Assembly: GCA_001603685.1 (NCBI GenBank)
Contig: LUZO01000027.1
Span: 1 to 11,539, forward strand
From: Bacteroidales bacterium Bact_23
GTDB taxonomy: Bacteria > Bacteroidota > Bacteroidia > Bacteroidales > Lentimicrobiaceae
Direction of reading: 5' to 3'
DNA length: 11,539 nucleotides
Both the position numbers and the translations under genes were made by a program. The notes below the pieces were generated by a model. It was not told the DNA's origin. It worked only from the letters and a program-made list of their open reading frames with translations, and ran no database searches. Shown piece by piece: positions 1-6,791 of this stretch. Numbering within the stretch: position 1 is the stretch's first letter; every line of letters starts with the position of its first letter.

Positions 1-50
1 GCAGCAATGACAGACAGTAATACAATACCGGTTTTCAGTGTAGTATTCAT
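1..50 (-). CDS. N-terminal fragment of a probable efflux periplasmic adaptor (membrane fusion protein)
   Basis: Only the first 16 complete codons lie in the window. They start at the ATG at 50 and read MNTTLKTGIVLLSVIA, a charged start followed by a hydrophobic run as in a signal peptide or lipoprotein leader. The start is 16 bases after the stop of the tolC-like gene on the same strand, so the two are probably co-transcribed. In Bacteroidota a TetR gene followed by a TolC-type channel is usually followed by an RND-type periplasmic adaptor and an inner-membrane pump. That order is the main reason for the call. The visible residues show export but not family, so an unrelated exported protein cannot be excluded. 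Confidence 0.5.
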   Translation of the reverse strand, partial: MNTTLKTGIVLLSVIA

Positions 51-66
51 AGTTTTATAACGTTTT

Positions 67-1362
67 TTAATTCAGATTTCCGTAAAGTTTTTTCAATTGC
101 ACTTCCGACTGCAGCACCTGCATCATGGCCGACAGGTAATCGGTTTCTGCCTTCAGGTAGTTGTTGTCAGCAGTAATCAGGTCGAGCCCTGAAATAATTC
201 CCTGTTCATATTTGAGTTTCAGACTTGAATAAACCCGCCTCGAAACCTCAACATTGGCTTTCTGATTCAGGTAGGTTTCCAATGCATTATTATAATTGAA
301 GCGCAGTTGTTTCTCCTGTATTTTCAACTGATCGCTGAGCAAGCTTTTGTTATTTTTTACCATTTCAAGGTCAACCTGCGCCTGCTTTATCTGCGACATT
401 CTTACTCCGCTCGAAAACAGGGGGATATTCATCTGCAATCCAATCATATTTTTAGGAGTCATATCGAAATCGGGTTTCAGCAGTTTCTGGGTAAAGCGGT
501 AGAATCCAACTACGTTAGGCAGGGCATTTGCCTTCTGCATATCCACCATCTTGCGGCTTACCAGTTCCTGCTGGCTAAGCATTCTGAAATCAATCTGATT
601 TTCGACCCTGAAAGTTTCGGCAAGTGCCATCTTCCCGGCGGCATCAAGCATAGAATCCAGTTTATCGGTAAGAATCAGTTCTGTATCAACATCCACACCC
701 AGCACCAGACGAAGCATATTGCGGGCAAGTTCGAGCTGACGTTCTGATGATTTTACGACATTCTTCAGGGTGTTTACCTGAACCCAGAGTTGATCCACAT
801 CGTTCTTTTCGATGATGCCGAAGGTCTCCAGCGCACTCATTTTATCGTAAATGCCCTGAAGGTTCACCTCATTTTGCTCCATCACCTTCAGCAGTTCTTC
901 TGAAATCAGCACCAGATGATAGGCATCGGTAACCTGTGCCATCACATCCAGCTCCGATTTCTCCCTGCTGAATCCTGCAAGGGTTTCGTAAAGCTTAGCC
1001 GTTTGAACCCCGACAATATAATTCCCGCTGAATATCATCTGATTAAGGTTCAGATAGAAATTGCTTGTGGGCTTTATGTCGATCTCGGTAGCTGGCATGC
1101 CTTCGGCAAACCGGATGGAAATCTTGGCACCCAAAGCATTGGAATAATCGGCCGATGCGTTCAACTGGGGCAAGCCATTTGCTATGGCAGCCCAAACAGC
1201 TTTCGATGCCTTCTGTATGGCAAGATCAGCGTTTGCAATTGATTTGTTGTATTCAAGTGCCGTCTTTTTAGCCCCGGCCAGATCGAGGGTTAGTGTCTGC
1301 TGAGCTCCGAGAAATCCCGAAGTCAGCAGCAGCAACAGAAATGTTAGAAAAGTAGTTCTCAT
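67..1362 (-). CDS. TolC-family outer-membrane efflux channel
   Basis: Outer-membrane factor of a tripartite efflux or type I secretion system. It would form a trimeric channel-tunnel that carries substrates from an adaptor and inner-membrane pump to the outside. The 431-residue protein has a signal peptide (hydrophobic run at about residues 4-19, likely cleavage after GFLGA). Two long alpha-helical OEP repeats follow, roughly residues 28-220 and 240-428. They are rich in heptad-like Leu/Ala/Gln patterns, with the typical 'LPQLNASADYS' after the first helix and 'GLQMNIPLFSSG' opening the second repeat. The length is normal for the family. Its ATG overlaps the stop codon of the upstream tetR reading frame by four bases (ATGA), and the putative adaptor gene follows after 16 bases. 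Expression is therefore probably controlled by the TetR protein. The substrate cannot be read from the sequence. Confidence 0.9.
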   Translation of the reverse strand: MRTTFLTFLLLLLTSGFLGAQQTLTLDLAGAKKTALEYNKSIANADLAIQKASKAVWAAIANGLPQLNASADYSNALGAKISIRFAEGMPATEIDIKPTSNFYLNLNQMIFSGNYIVGVQTAKLYETLAGFSREKSELDVMAQVTDAYHLVLISEELLKVMEQNEVNLQGIYDKMSALETFGIIEKNDVDQLWVQVNTLKNVVKSSERQLELARNMLRLVLGVDVDTELILTDKLDSMLDAAGKMALAETFRVENQIDFRMLSQQELVSRKMVDMQKANALPNVVGFYRFTQKLLKPDFDMTPKNMIGLQMNIPLFSSGVRMSQIKQAQVDLEMVKNNKSLLSDQLKIQEKQLRFNYNNALETYLNQKANVEVSRRVYSSLKLKYEQGIISGLDLITADNNYLKAETDYLSAMMQVLQSEVQLKKLYGNLN

Positions 1363-1992
1363 ATTCTTTGATCTGTATTATCGTTAACACTTATAAAATA
1401 TTTATCCATTAGCTCTACTCCCTTGGAAGTACATATTCCTCTGAAATAGGGCAAAAAGATGCTTACAAGTACATCTCTGCCGCTGGCTTTGAGCATTCTG
1501 AGCCGCTCACTGTTGTGAATCAGACCGATGAGCTCATGAATGAAGTTATCAACCAGATCGAGCCTGATATCTTTGCGGAAAATTCCTTCACGGATCCCTT
1601 TCTCGAGCAGGGTAAATGATGCCGAAAACTGTTTGAGCCGCTCATTACATGAATACAAAGAGGCATAAACGGTAGGGAAATACTTTGTTTATATCCTCGG
1701 TATACACCCGCGAAAATGCGCTCCGCTTCCGCTCCTCCATTTTCATAATGAGAAAAATGGCCTCAATGACATTTTCAGTTTCAGTTATGATGCCCATCAT
1801 CTCCTCATTGTTCTTAATAATCATCCGGCTCAGCGATTGCACCACCAGGTCGTCCTTATCCTTAAACAACTCATATATTGTGCGTTTCGAAACACCCGAA
1901 TCTGAGGCAATGGTATCCATGGTCACATTCCTGACCCCCATGCTAAGAAACAGCACCGTTGCTTTTTCCAGTATCTTTGCTCTTGTTTCCAT
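1359..1992 (-). pseudogene. TetR/AcrR-family repressor gene interrupted by a one-base frameshift
   Basis: Local transcriptional repressor of the efflux operon. The first frame, from the ATG at 1992, has the TetR helix-turn-helix near residues 8-48, including 'TMDTIASDSGVSKRTIYELF'. It continues into the helical ligand-binding region as far as 'INKVFP' (residue 106), then shifts out of frame and stops at 1645. The rest of the C-terminal domain lies in another frame, from about 1674 to the stop at 1359. Joining the frames at 1674-1677 gives a continuous protein of about 210 residues, the usual TetR length. The coding strand reads TTTCCCTACC there, and removing one C restores 'FPTVYASLYSCNERL'. 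As it stands the gene would make a 115-residue DNA-binding stub. An upstream in-frame ATG at 2076 is rejected because it lies before the promoter and operator. The defect may be real or a sequencing or assembly error. The far end overlaps tolC by ATGA. Confidence 0.88.
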
Positions 1993-2012
1993 CTGTTTCT
2001 GCTTTCGGGCTG

Positions 2013-2020
2013 CAAAACTA
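2013..2020 (-). promoter_or_regulatory. -7 box of the tetR-tolC efflux operon promoter
   Basis: Read on the minus strand this is TAGTTTTG, a full match to the Bacteroidota -7 consensus TAnnTTTG. It lies 20 bases before the ATG at 1992, predicting a very short leader and supporting that start. No clear TTTG -33 element was found at the expected distance. The box sits inside the inverted repeat, so a bound repressor would block it. Confidence 0.6.
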
Positions 2021-2047
2021 TAAAACTTTTTCGGTTTAATAGTTTTG
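2013..2047. promoter_or_regulatory. Inverted repeat, candidate TetR operator between tetR and the queA-like gene
   Basis: CAAAACTATAAAAC at 2013-2026 and GTTTAATAGTTTTG at 2034-2047 are inverted repeats matching at 13 of 14 positions, around a 7-base centre (TTTTTCG). TetR regulators usually bind such dyads close to their own gene. This one covers the tetR -7 box and lies 20 bases upstream of the tetR start. The outer part of each arm, read outward, is TAGTTTTG, so the dyad carries a -7-like box on each strand. Binding by this TetR protein is inferred from position and symmetry. Confidence 0.65.
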
Positions 2048-2091
2048 TCTTGAAAAAAATTTTTGTTATACCCCAATTTATGGTTAATAAC

Positions 2092-2099
2092 TAATTTTG
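2092..2099 (+). promoter_or_regulatory. -7 box, probable promoter of the queA-like gene
   Basis: TAATTTTG matches TAnnTTTG and ends 15 bases before the ATG at 2115 and 33 bases before the ATG at 2133. A TTTG at 2062-2065 could be the -33 element, but its 26-base spacing is longer than usual. A second plus-strand TAGTTTTG at 2040-2047, inside the inverted repeat, is an alternative promoter that would be exposed to TetR control. Confidence 0.45.
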
Positions 2100-2114
2100 C
2101 TGCCCCAAAAGCCG

Positions 2115-3347
2115 ATGGCCCATACCGCTAACATGTTGCCAGAATTTCTCAATATTCAGGAGTACGATTACCCGCTACCCGACGATCGGATTGCACGCTT
2201 TCCTCTTGAAGAGCGCGATGCCACGAAATTGCTGGTTTTTAAAGACGGCAAGCCGGCTGCTTCAATGTTTTCCAGGATTGACAGCCACCTCCCCGAAGGG
2301 AGTATGCTTGTTTTCAACGACACCCGGGTAATCAGAGCACGGCTATCGTTCCGGAAAACCACCGGTTCCCGAGTCGAGGTGTTTTGCCTTCAACCATTGG
2401 GCGGATATGGCCAGAAAGGCGGCAAAACCACATGGAAATGCCTGATAGGAAATGCCAAACGCTGGAAGTCGGGCATACTGGAGATGCATATAGAAACTTC
2501 TTCCGGCACAGTAACCCTGACTGCTGAAAAGGGCCTGGCTATTGAAGATGCCTTTGAAATCACCTTCGGGTGGGACAAACCTGAGATCCCTTTTGAACAG
2601 ATACTGGAATTTGCAGGGAAAGTACCTCTTCCACCCTATCTGAAACGCGAGCCGGTTGAAAGCGATGCCAACCGTTATCAGACCATTTATGCAAAATTCA
2701 ACGGCTCAGTGGCAGCCCCCACTGCAGGACTGCACTTTACCCCCGCCGTACTTAATAAACTGGAGGCCAGACACTGCAGCTTCGAATATCTGACGCTTCA
2801 TGTGGGTGCAGGTACCTTTAAGCCGGTTTCGGCCAGTGATGCCAGAGCGCATGTGATGCATGAAGAAGAGATTATCATCGCAAGGAATTTTATCCGCAGG
2901 TTACTTCAGCATAACTCCGGGCCGGTTGTTACGGTGGGAACCACCTCTATGCGCTCGCTCGAAAGCCTGTATTGGCTGGGAGTCCGGATTATCACCGGTA
3001 AGCTCCCTGAAGGCCACTTTTTTATTGAGCAGTGGGAGCCATACAACGATGAACTGAACATCACCACCCGTGAAGCGCTCGAAGCAGTTTACAACCACAT
3101 GGCCGTCAGACAGATGGATACAATCCGTGGCTTTACGCGGATCATGATTGCTCCCGGATACCGCTTCAGGATTTGCGATGCATTGGTTACCAATTTCCAT
3201 CAGCCACAAAGCACTCTTCTGCTGCTGGTTGCTGCATTTGCCGGCCGGGGATGGCGGGATGCCTATAACTTTGCCCTCCAAAACAACTACCGTTTCCTGA
3301 GCTATGGTGATAGTTGCCTGTTTTTTCCGGAAAAATCGCGGAAATAA
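2115..3347 (+). CDS. queA: QueA-like S-adenosylmethionine:tRNA ribosyltransferase-isomerase, long form
   Basis: QueA transfers and isomerises the ribosyl moiety of SAM onto preQ1 in the tRNA anticodon, giving epoxyqueuosine in queuosine synthesis; it is cytoplasmic. From the ATG at 2115 the protein has 410 residues. Family signatures appear in order: 'YPLPDDRIARFPLEERD' near the start, 'LVFNDTRVIRARL', 'PLPPYLKR' at about 171-178, 'SVAAPTAGLHF' (198-208), 'LTLHVGAGTFKPV', 'VGTTSMRSLES' (274-284), 'IAPGYRF', 'TNFHQPQSTLLLL' (359-371) and 'YRFLSYGD' (392-399). Canonical QueA is about 340-356 residues. Much of the extra length is an insertion at about 285-337, between VGTTSMRSLES and the PGYRF motif. 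The usual TNFHLPKST is TNFHQPQST here. Bacteroidota can carry such a long paralogue beside a normal QueA, so the exact substrate is less certain than the family. The ATG at 2133 is also possible; the in-frame TTG at 2097 overlaps the -7 box and is rejected. Confidence 0.85.
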   Translation: MAHTANMLPEFLNIQEYDYPLPDDRIARFPLEERDATKLLVFKDGKPAASMFSRIDSHLPEGSMLVFNDTRVIRARLSFRKTTGSRVEVFCLQPLGGYGQKGGKTTWKCLIGNAKRWKSGILEMHIETSSGTVTLTAEKGLAIEDAFEITFGWDKPEIPFEQILEFAGKVPLPPYLKREPVESDANRYQTIYAKFNGSVAAPTAGLHFTPAVLNKLEARHCSFEYLTLHVGAGTFKPVSASDARAHVMHEEEIIIARNFIRRLLQHNSGPVVTVGTTSMRSLESLYWLGVRIITGKLPEGHFFIEQWEPYNDELNITTREALEAVYNHMAVRQMDTIRGFTRIMIAPGYRFRICDALVTNFHQPQSTLLLLVAAFAGRGWRDAYNFALQNNYRFLSYGDSCLFFPEKSRK

Positions 3348-3402
3348 AGTATCCGTATAAACCGCCTGATAAAAATCCATACCGGGGTTAACTGAGAATG
3401 CT

Positions 3403-3410
3403 TATTTTTG
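3403..3410 (+). promoter_or_regulatory. -7 box, probable tatC promoter
   Basis: TATTTTTG matches the Bacteroidota TAnnTTTG consensus and ends 21 bases before the tatC ATG. That is nearly the same distance as for the tetR and pdxJ boxes. No convincing -33 TTTG was found upstream. The 84-base gap after the queA-like gene has no clear terminator, so some read-through is possible. Confidence 0.5.
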
Positions 3411-3431
3411 TGCTTCAAACTGAGAATCTGA

Positions 3432-4271
3432 ATGGCCGAAAGCGAAACCAGGAAAACGAAAAGCAGCACAGCCGAAGCCGGGGGCGATATGTCGTTCTGG
3501 GGGCACCTCGATGCGCTTCGCGGCCATCTGTTCAGGTCGGTGCTGGCCATTTTCGTTGTGGCCATCGTGGCGTTTATCAACCGCAGTTTCATTTTCGACA
3601 CCCTGATTCTGGCGCCCAAAGACCCTGATTTTATCTCAAACCGGCTGCTCTGCAAGCTTGGCACCATGCTTCATATCCCTGCGCTTTGCTTCGGCAATCT
3701 AAGCCTCGAAATCATCAACATCAATCTTTCGGGGCAGTTTATGATGCATTTGTATATCAGTATGTTTGCCGGGCTGATTGTGGCTGCGCCGTATGTTATC
3801 TGGGAAATCTGGCGGTTTATAAAGCCCGCTCTTTACGAAAACGAACGAAAACATACCCGTGGAGCAGTACTGATAATCTCTTTGCTTTTTATTCTTGGAG
3901 TCCTTTTCAGCTATTTTCTGATTGTTCCCCTTACCCTGAACTTCTTCGGCACCTATCAGGTAAGCGATGCCGTGAGCAACCAGATTACGCTTAACTCCTA
4001 CATCAGCACCGTGGTATCGGTAACTTTCTCGCTGGGGGTGGTGTTCGAACTGCCCGTTTTTGTCTATTTTCTGGCAAAAGTCGGCATCGTCACCTCTGCA
4101 TTTCTGGCACGCAACCGCAAATACATGCTGATTATTCTGCTTACCATTTCAGCCATTATTACGCCTCCCGACATCCTCAGTCAGATACTGGTCTGCATTC
4201 CGCTTTACGGGCTCTACGAACTTAGTATCCTGATTTCCAGAAGAGTAGAGACAGGCAAGAAGATTATCTGA
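3432..4271 (+). CDS. tatC: Sec-independent protein translocase subunit TatC
   Basis: TatC is the inner-membrane receptor that binds twin-arginine signal peptides and, with TatA/TatB-type proteins, exports folded proteins. The protein has 279 residues and about six membrane segments, at roughly 34-56, 107-127, 145-170, 191-216, 231-245 and 248-266. Recognisable signatures are the N-terminal 'HLDALR' (corresponding to HLxELR), 'APYVIWEIWRFIKPALYENE' at 119-138, whose Glu138 aligns with the signal-binding Glu103 of E. coli TatC, and 'ITPPDILSQ' at 243-251. The first periplasmic loop (about 57-105) is longer than in E. coli and contains two cysteines, 74 and 86. An alternative start at Met20 would remove a polar leader of 19 residues. 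No tatA or tatB lies in the window. The next gene follows after 72 bases. Confidence 0.95.
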   Translation: MAESETRKTKSSTAEAGGDMSFWGHLDALRGHLFRSVLAIFVVAIVAFINRSFIFDTLILAPKDPDFISNRLLCKLGTMLHIPALCFGNLSLEIININLSGQFMMHLYISMFAGLIVAAPYVIWEIWRFIKPALYENERKHTRGAVLIISLLFILGVLFSYFLIVPLTLNFFGTYQVSDAVSNQITLNSYISTVVSVTFSLGVVFELPVFVYFLAKVGIVTSAFLARNRKYMLIILLTISAIITPPDILSQILVCIPLYGLYELSILISRRVETGKKII

Positions 4272-4300
4272 ACGAAACTTCAAATTCGTTTGTAACTTTC
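4271..4300 (+). promoter_or_regulatory. Short inverted repeat next to a -7-like box before the pspC-like gene
   Basis: AACGAA (4271-4276) and TTCGTT (4285-4290) form a perfect 6-bp dyad with an 8-base centre, starting on the last base of the tatC stop codon. TAACTTTC at 4293-4300 resembles TAnnTTTG with the last base changed. It could be a regulated promoter for the stress module. The dyad is short and AT-rich and has no T-run after it, so it is not a convincing terminator. Confidence 0.25.
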
Positions 4301-4343
4301 CTGAAACCGCTGCGTCAAACTAAGCGAAAACAAAAACAAAACT

Positions 4344-4922
4344 ATGACTGAGAGAAAATTATACCGCTCCGTTCACGGAAAGGTCATTGGTGGGGTGGCC
4401 GGCGGACTGGCCGAATTCTTCGGCATGGATCCCACAATCATGAGGCTGGTTTTCGTCCTGCTCTTTGTATTCGGCGGAAGCGGATTGCTGATTTATATCA
4501 TCCTTTGGATAGTAATTCCCGAAAAGCCGATGCTTCTGAACTATTCATCGGGCAATCAGCCGCCCAATCCCGCGCAGGGTTTCACTCCTACGGGCGATGA
4601 TACCGGCAGGGGAGAAACTTATGAAGGCTTTTATCAGGGCAAACAGCAGAGTTACGCAGGAGAAGTCAGGCAGGAAGCCGGCGGCAAAAAGCTCACTAAA
4701 ATGGATGGCGGCCTGATTGGCGGACTGATCCTTATTCTCATCGGAACCTTATTCCTGATTGAGCGGTTTGTCCCCAGAATCAGCTTTGGCGACCTGTGGC
4801 CCATACTCCTGATTGCCATCGGGCTGACCCTGATTTTCGGAAATCTGCCGAAAGGCGGCAAACGGAATGAAGAATCCGGCAGCGTGAACAACAATGAAGA
4901 AAACAATACACAAACCTTTTAA
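4344..4922 (+). CDS. PspC-domain membrane protein with a C-terminal LiaI/LiaF-type membrane region
   Basis: Predicted inner-membrane protein of an envelope-stress module. The 192-residue protein begins with a PspC domain (about residues 3-61). It has the basic start 'KLYRSVHGKVIGGVAGGLAE', a short amphipathic stretch 'DPTIMR' and a strong membrane segment near 34-57 ending in 'VIPEKP'. A polar Gly/Gln/Pro-rich linker (about 63-117) leads to a second hydrophobic pair, 'GGLIGGLILILIGTLFLIERF' at 121-141 and 'LWPILLIAIGLTLIFG' at 150-165. This pair is typical of the DUF5668 / LiaI-LiaF membrane region. The acidic, Asn-rich tail is unstructured. PspC domains sense or relay membrane damage in the phage-shock response, but no PspA or PspF is visible here, so the role is inferred. 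The next gene starts 10 bases later and carries the same membrane motif, so the two probably form one operon. Confidence 0.85.
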   Translation: MTERKLYRSVHGKVIGGVAGGLAEFFGMDPTIMRLVFVLLFVFGGSGLLIYIILWIVIPEKPMLLNYSSGNQPPNPAQGFTPTGDDTGRGETYEGFYQGKQQSYAGEVRQEAGGKKLTKMDGGLIGGLILILIGTLFLIERFVPRISFGDLWPILLIAIGLTLIFGNLPKGGKRNEESGSVNNNEENNTQTF

Positions 4923-4932
4923 ATCATAACCC

Positions 4933-5874
4933 ATGAACTTCAAGAAAATATTCTGGGGTGTGATGCTCGTTCTGATAGGCACCCTTTTTATCCTGAAAAA
5001 CCTGGGAGTCATCTACTTCACCTGGCACACCATCTGGAGGCTGTGGCCGCTGATTCTGATTCTCTGGGGCATCTCGCTGATTCCGGTTAAGGATTACTTG
5101 AAACTGATCTTCTCGGTAGTGGCCATTGCCCTTTCGGTTCTCCTTGTTCAGAAGTATGACAAAACCGGCTACTACAATTTCGGATGGCGCGATTCTGACC
5201 GCGGCCGCAACCGGGAGCAGTTTGACAGGGATGACTGGAATGACACTTCTGAAACACAGGAGCTTTTCCAGCCGTTCGACTCAGCAATTAACCGGGTTGA
5301 ACTGAAGCTCGACGCTGCTGCCGGAGAATTCAGGCTCGAGGAAACGGCTCCGGCCGACCAATTGCTCACCCTATTCAAGGAAGGCAGCGTAGGAAACTAC
5401 AGCATGACTTCGCAGGATGAATATGATGTGCGTACCATTGAGCTGAAAATCAGGGAATCGAATGCAAAGATCAGAACCAAGGGCAACCGGGTGAAACTGG
5501 GTCTCAACACCACGCCGGTCTGGGATTTCGATATGAACATCGGCGCAGCAAGCATCGATTTTGACCTCAGCAATTACAAAGTCGGTGAAATTGATCTCGA
5601 TGGCGGCGCATCCGCCATAAACCTGAAACTCGGCGACCGCTCCGATTATACCAAACTGGATATTGACGCCGGAGCAGCATCCATCGACATAAAGATACCC
5701 GAGTCGGCAGGTGCGGAACTGAAAATTGAAACTGCTCTCTCCAGCAAAAACTTCCCCGGATTCAAAAAAATCGAAAAAGGGCTTTATCGCACCGAAAACT
5801 ATGAAAGTGCCGCTAAGAAGATCGAAATAAAAATTGATGCGGCAGTCTCAAGCCTGAATATTAACAGATACTAA
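4933..5874 (+). CDS. LiaF-like membrane protein with a repetitive toastrack-type beta domain
   Basis: Probable partner of the upstream PspC-like protein in an envelope-stress module. The 313-residue protein starts with a LiaI-LiaF/DUF5668-like pair of membrane segments (about 6-25 and 33-51, with 'LVLIGTLFILKNLGV' and 'LWPLILILWG'). A third segment follows at 57-73, then a charged Arg/Asp-rich linker (about 83-110). Residues 115-313 form a beta-rich domain with repeated strands of the type 'x-D-h-G-A-A-S-I-x-h', seen at about 122-135, 198-211, 218-232, 241-255 and 296-311. That pattern fits a beta-solenoid such as the toastrack/DUF4097-type domains of LiaF-like proteins. The beta domain has no signal peptide of its own; which side of the membrane it faces depends on the three segments. 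Its function is not known from sequence. A clear terminator follows the stop codon. Confidence 0.8.
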   Translation: MNFKKIFWGVMLVLIGTLFILKNLGVIYFTWHTIWRLWPLILILWGISLIPVKDYLKLIFSVVAIALSVLLVQKYDKTGYYNFGWRDSDRGRNREQFDRDDWNDTSETQELFQPFDSAINRVELKLDAAAGEFRLEETAPADQLLTLFKEGSVGNYSMTSQDEYDVRTIELKIRESNAKIRTKGNRVKLGLNTTPVWDFDMNIGAASIDFDLSNYKVGEIDLDGGASAINLKLGDRSDYTKLDIDAGAASIDIKIPESAGAELKIETALSSKNFPGFKKIEKGLYRTENYESAAKKIEIKIDAAVSSLNINRY

Positions 5875-5910
5875 TCTTCAGGCTTTCAAAAGAAAATATC
5901 CCGTAAAGAG

Positions 5911-5944
5911 AAGCCGGAGCAAAACAACTGCTCCGGTTTTTTTT
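5911..5944 (+). terminator. Intrinsic terminator after the PspC/LiaF-like module
   Basis: CCGGAGC (5914-5920) pairs with GCTCCGG (5930-5936) around a 9-base loop, and eight T residues follow at 5937-5944. The flanking AAG and TTT can extend the stem to about 10 pairs including one G-U. It ends plus-strand transcription 36 bases after the stop codon at 5874. The converging hydrolase gene ends at 5943, inside the T-run. On the minus strand the hairpin is followed by only a mixed T-rich tract, so it is probably weaker in that direction. Confidence 0.88.
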
Positions 5945-6752
5945 AATCTTCCGCCTCAGCCGTAAAATCGGGGATAACGCATTCCTTACCCAGAAACAGG
6001 CTGAATTGCCTGCACAGTTCGGCCGGTGCCTCGGCATGTACCCAGTGCGATGCTTTGGGTATGGTTTCTATCTCAGCCTGAGGGAACATCCTGCGGATAA
6101 GCGGGATATCTTCATCCAGGATGTAATCCGATTTTCCGCCCCTTACGAAAAGAGCCGGCCCGTCAAAAGCACCCGTATTCTCTTCCCACCCGAAAACATA
6201 ATCGAGGTTGGCGCTGAGGGCTTCCAGATTCAGCCGCCAGTCGAAGGTGGTTTTGGTTTTCCGGTAGAGGTTTTTCATCACGAACAGCCGGATACGCTTG
6301 CTTGGAATGCTGGCTTCAAGCAGACGGGCAATCTCATCACGCGAGTGGACCGCATCAAAATTCACGGCCATCATGGCGTTAATCATATCGAAGTGGACAT
6401 TCCGCCCGTGATACCGCCTCGGGCTGATGTCAACCACCACCAGTTTTTCCACCATTTCCGGGTGTTCAAGGGCGTAGCTCATGGCCACCTTGCCGCCCAT
6501 GGAATGGCCGATGATGACCGGCCGTTCAAGTCCGTGCTCATGGATAAACTCGTGCAGATCCTCAGCCAGTGCATAGTAGTTGAATGTGGGGCTGTGCGGC
6601 GACTGCCCGTGGTTCCGCTGGTCGGGAATATAAACCGAGAACTTCTCTGCAAGCCGCTTGCCCAGGGTTACCCAGTTGTCCGAAATCCCGAAAATGCCGT
6701 GCAGGATAATTACAGGACGACCTTCGCCAAAATGACGGTAAAACAGTTTCAT
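5943..6752 (-). CDS. Alpha/beta-hydrolase, YbfF/ABHD11-type esterase
   Basis: Predicted cytoplasmic serine hydrolase acting on small acyl esters or thioesters; the physiological substrate is unknown. The 269-residue protein has the full alpha/beta-hydrolase layout: oxyanion-hole motif 'HGIFG' (18-22), 'DQRNHGQS' (44-51), nucleophile elbow 'GHSMGG' with Ser84, candidate acid Asp209 in 'GGKSDYI', and catalytic His236 in 'ASHWVHAE'. The 'LHGIFG..DNW' start and 'DQRNHGQSPHS' are typical of the YbfF/ABHD11 group. A small lid region lies between about 115 and 180. The gene starts 39 bases after the pdxJ stop on the same strand with no obvious promoter between, so both are probably on one transcript. 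Nothing in the sequence ties it chemically to vitamin B6 synthesis. It converges on the PspC/LiaF-like operon. Confidence 0.88.
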   Translation of the reverse strand: MKLFYRHFGEGRPVIILHGIFGISDNWVTLGKRLAEKFSVYIPDQRNHGQSPHSPTFNYYALAEDLHEFIHEHGLERPVIIGHSMGGKVAMSYALEHPEMVEKLVVVDISPRRYHGRNVHFDMINAMMAVNFDAVHSRDEIARLLEASIPSKRIRLFVMKNLYRKTKTTFDWRLNLEALSANLDYVFGWEENTGAFDGPALFVRGGKSDYILDEDIPLIRRMFPQAEIETIPKASHWVHAEAPAELCRQFSLFLGKECVIPDFTAEAED

Positions 6753-6791
6753 GTCAGTTTTTTATCACTTCAGTAATTCCAGATATTTTCA

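Noticed and set aside
2051..2065. A-run followed by T-run (AAAAAAATTTTT) as a terminator or origin element
   Set aside because: It has no GC stem and lies in an AT-rich promoter region; it may bend DNA but shows no other structure.
1993..2076. N-terminal extension of the TetR frame starting at the ATG at 2076
   Set aside because: The extra 28 codons run through the -7 box and the inverted repeat, and TetR proteins normally start just before the first helix, as at METRAK (1992).
2901..3380. Minus-strand open frame of 159 codons
   Set aside because: It is antisense to the QueA-like gene in a region with strong QueA motifs and has no domain or plausible promoter.
6006..6776. Plus-strand open frame of 256 codons
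   Set aside because: It is antisense to the alpha/beta-hydrolase gene, which has complete catalytic motifs; the antisense product shows no recognisable domain.
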